Assembly: GCA_019752375.1 (NCBI GenBank)
Contig: JAIEMG010000115.1
Location: forward strand, 1 to 43,292
Reading direction: 5' to 3'
Length of the DNA stretch: 43,292 nucleotides
Origin: Gemmataceae bacterium
GTDB lineage: Bacteria > Planctomycetota > Planctomycetia > Gemmatales > Gemmataceae
Below, piece after piece: positions 42,499-43,292 of the stretch (positions are counted from its first letter, which is position 1; each line of letters starts with the position of its first letter). Under the pieces are notes generated by a model. The model saw only the letters and a program-made list of their open reading frames with translations. It was not told the DNA's origin and made no database searches. The position numbers and the translations under genes were made by a program.

Positions 42499-43236
42499 AT
42501 GGCTTCGTCATTGCTCGATAAGCGCGAGACGCGCATCCGGCAGATGTTCAACAACATCGCGCCGACGTACGACCTGCTCAACCATCTGTTGAGCCTGAAC
42601 ATCGACCGTTACTGGCGCTGGCGTACCACGCGCCTCGCGCCGCCGACCAACGACGGACCGATCCTCGACCTCTGCACGGGCACCGGCGACCTGGCATTGG
42701 CCTACGATCGAGCGGCCAAGGGAGCAGTGCCGATTGTCGGCGCCGATTTCTGCCATGAGATGCTCGTCCGCGCCGAGCGGAAATCACAGCGCCGCCATGT
42801 CGCCGATCGGTTGCGCTTCGTGGAGGCCGACGCACAGCACCTGCCGTTTCCGGATAACATGTTCCAGATCGTAACAGTGGCGTTCGGCCTGCGCAACGTC
42901 ACGGATACCGATCGAGGCATCGCGGAGATGGTGCGTGTCACGCGCCCGGGCGGCCGGGTCGCCATCCTCGAGTTTTCCCAGCCGCGGCACTGGCTGTTCG
43001 GCCGAATGTACCGGTTCTACTTCCGCCGGATGTTGCCGTTGATTGGCCAGGTGCTGTCGCGCAGCAAGGACAGCGCCTACCGCTACCTGCCCGCCAGCGT
43101 GCTCGAGTTCCCCGACGGCGAGGCCCTGGCCGAACGACTGCGCAAGCACGGCCTGACGGACGTGCATTGGCATCCGTTCACGTTTAGCATCGCAACGCTG
43201 TACGTCGGCACAAAGGGTGACAAGGTGACAAGGTGA
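42499..43236 (+). CDS. MenG/UbiE-type quinone methyltransferase
   Basis: A 245-residue SAM-dependent C-methyltransferase of menaquinone or ubiquinone biosynthesis. Family motifs: 'MFNNIAPTYDLLNHLLS' near the N-terminus, the SAM loop 'ILDLCTGTGDLALAYD', 'ADAQHLPFPDNMFQIVT', 'FGLRNVTDTD' and 'PGGRVAILEFSQP'. Because planctomycetes use menaquinone, the demethylmenaquinone step is the likely reaction, though this window has no other quinone genes. The last seven codons (GDKVTR and stop) are encoded by the start of an 8-bp tandem repeat, so the natural C-terminus has been replaced or extended by repeat sequence. The ATG at 42499 has a GGTGGTGAA site upstream. Confidence 0.88.
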   Translation: MASSLLDKRETRIRQMFNNIAPTYDLLNHLLSLNIDRYWRWRTTRLAPPTNDGPILDLCTGTGDLALAYDRAAKGAVPIVGADFCHEMLVRAERKSQRRHVADRLRFVEADAQHLPFPDNMFQIVTVAFGLRNVTDTDRGIAEMVRVTRPGGRVAILEFSQPRHWLFGRMYRFYFRRMLPLIGQVLSRSKDSAYRYLPASVLEFPDGEALAERLRKHGLTDVHWHPFTFSIATLYVGTKGDKVTR

Positions 43237-43292
43237 CAAGGTGACAAGGTGACAAGGTGACAAGGTGACAAGGTGACAAGGTGACAAGGTGA
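43216..43292 (+). repeat. 8-bp tandem repeat (GGTGACAA), at least 9.6 copies
   Basis: The unit GGTGACAA is repeated head to tail without change from 43216 to the window end. It includes the stop codon of the methyltransferase. On the other strand the frame reads a periodic SPCHLVTL peptide, a known phantom ORF product. Its right boundary is outside the window. Confidence 0.95.

Noticed and set aside
42357..42602. N-terminal extension of the M24 peptidase to 42602
   Set aside because: It would overlap the divergent methyltransferase gene and add residues unlike the family.
43083..43287. Minus-strand frames with a periodic SPCHLVTL peptide
   Set aside because: Produced by the 8-bp tandem repeat, a familiar database artefact; no ribosome site.
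43216..43292. Possible CRISPR array
   Set aside because: The 8-bp units are contiguous with no spacers.

Overview
This is about 43 kb of GC-rich bacterial DNA, most likely from a planctomycete of the Gemmata type (Gemmataceae). The lineage call rests on recognised families, not on a marker gene. The families are a DUF1587/DUF1592-type cytochrome, a BIG2-DUF1549-DUF1553 secreted cytochrome, a DUF1080 protein, a PQQ-propeller protein with the secreted planctomycete N-terminus, a Gemmata-style Ser/Thr kinase, tandem Uma2 genes, and many long GC-rich palindromes between genes. Nearly all of the window is protein coding. I see no rRNA, tRNA, CRISPR array or transposase.

Left part (1-15.6 kb): a truncated secreted cytochrome gene (-), an unknown protein built from an internal duplication, an MDR dehydrogenase without zinc ligands, a dense palindrome cluster, a YbaK-type deacylase, a HAD phosphatase overlapping an RluA-type pseudouridine synthase, a lipoprotein and a membrane-anchored Ser/Thr kinase. 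These are followed by the BIG2-DUF1549-DUF1553 protein, two tandem Uma2 genes separated by a scrap of DUF1553 coding sequence, a NagA-like amidohydrolase with a changed metal-site residue, and an orphan amino-acid-type binding lipoprotein whose 5' end abuts a 47-bp-arm palindrome.

Central part (15.6-24.6 kb): a complete phosphate uptake and sensing island in two transcription units. Unit one is pstS1, a pstC-pstA gene fusion, pstS2 and phoR. Unit two is pstB, phoU and phoB. Both units are preceded by 11-bp-periodic CTTCA(C/T)-like direct repeats resembling Pho boxes, followed by a nearly identical -10 block (TA[C/G]AGTACT). The likely circuit is high-affinity phosphate import by PstS/PstCA/PstB, restraint by PhoU, and PhoR-PhoB feedback on both promoters.

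Right part (24.6-43.3 kb): an MFS transporter, a Gfo/Idh/MocA oxidoreductase gene with an apparent +1 frameshift, and a PQQ-propeller protein. Next comes an ECF sigma factor with a 1904-residue membrane protein just downstream; its domains run cytosolic stub, TM, FecR, VIT, degenerate vWA, TPR-like repeats. I consider this sigma/giant-regulator pair the most intriguing system in the window. The remainder holds small secreted or membrane proteins, a VOC protein, an ABC-F ATPase, a DUF1080 protein, an M24 peptidase and a MenG/UbiE methyltransferase whose stop codon lies inside an 8-bp tandem repeat that runs off the window.

Starts were re-chosen where Shine-Dalgarno sequences, lipoprotein signals or family length argued for it; several non-ATG starts (TTG, GTG) appear. 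All functions come from reading motifs by eye; no database search was run.
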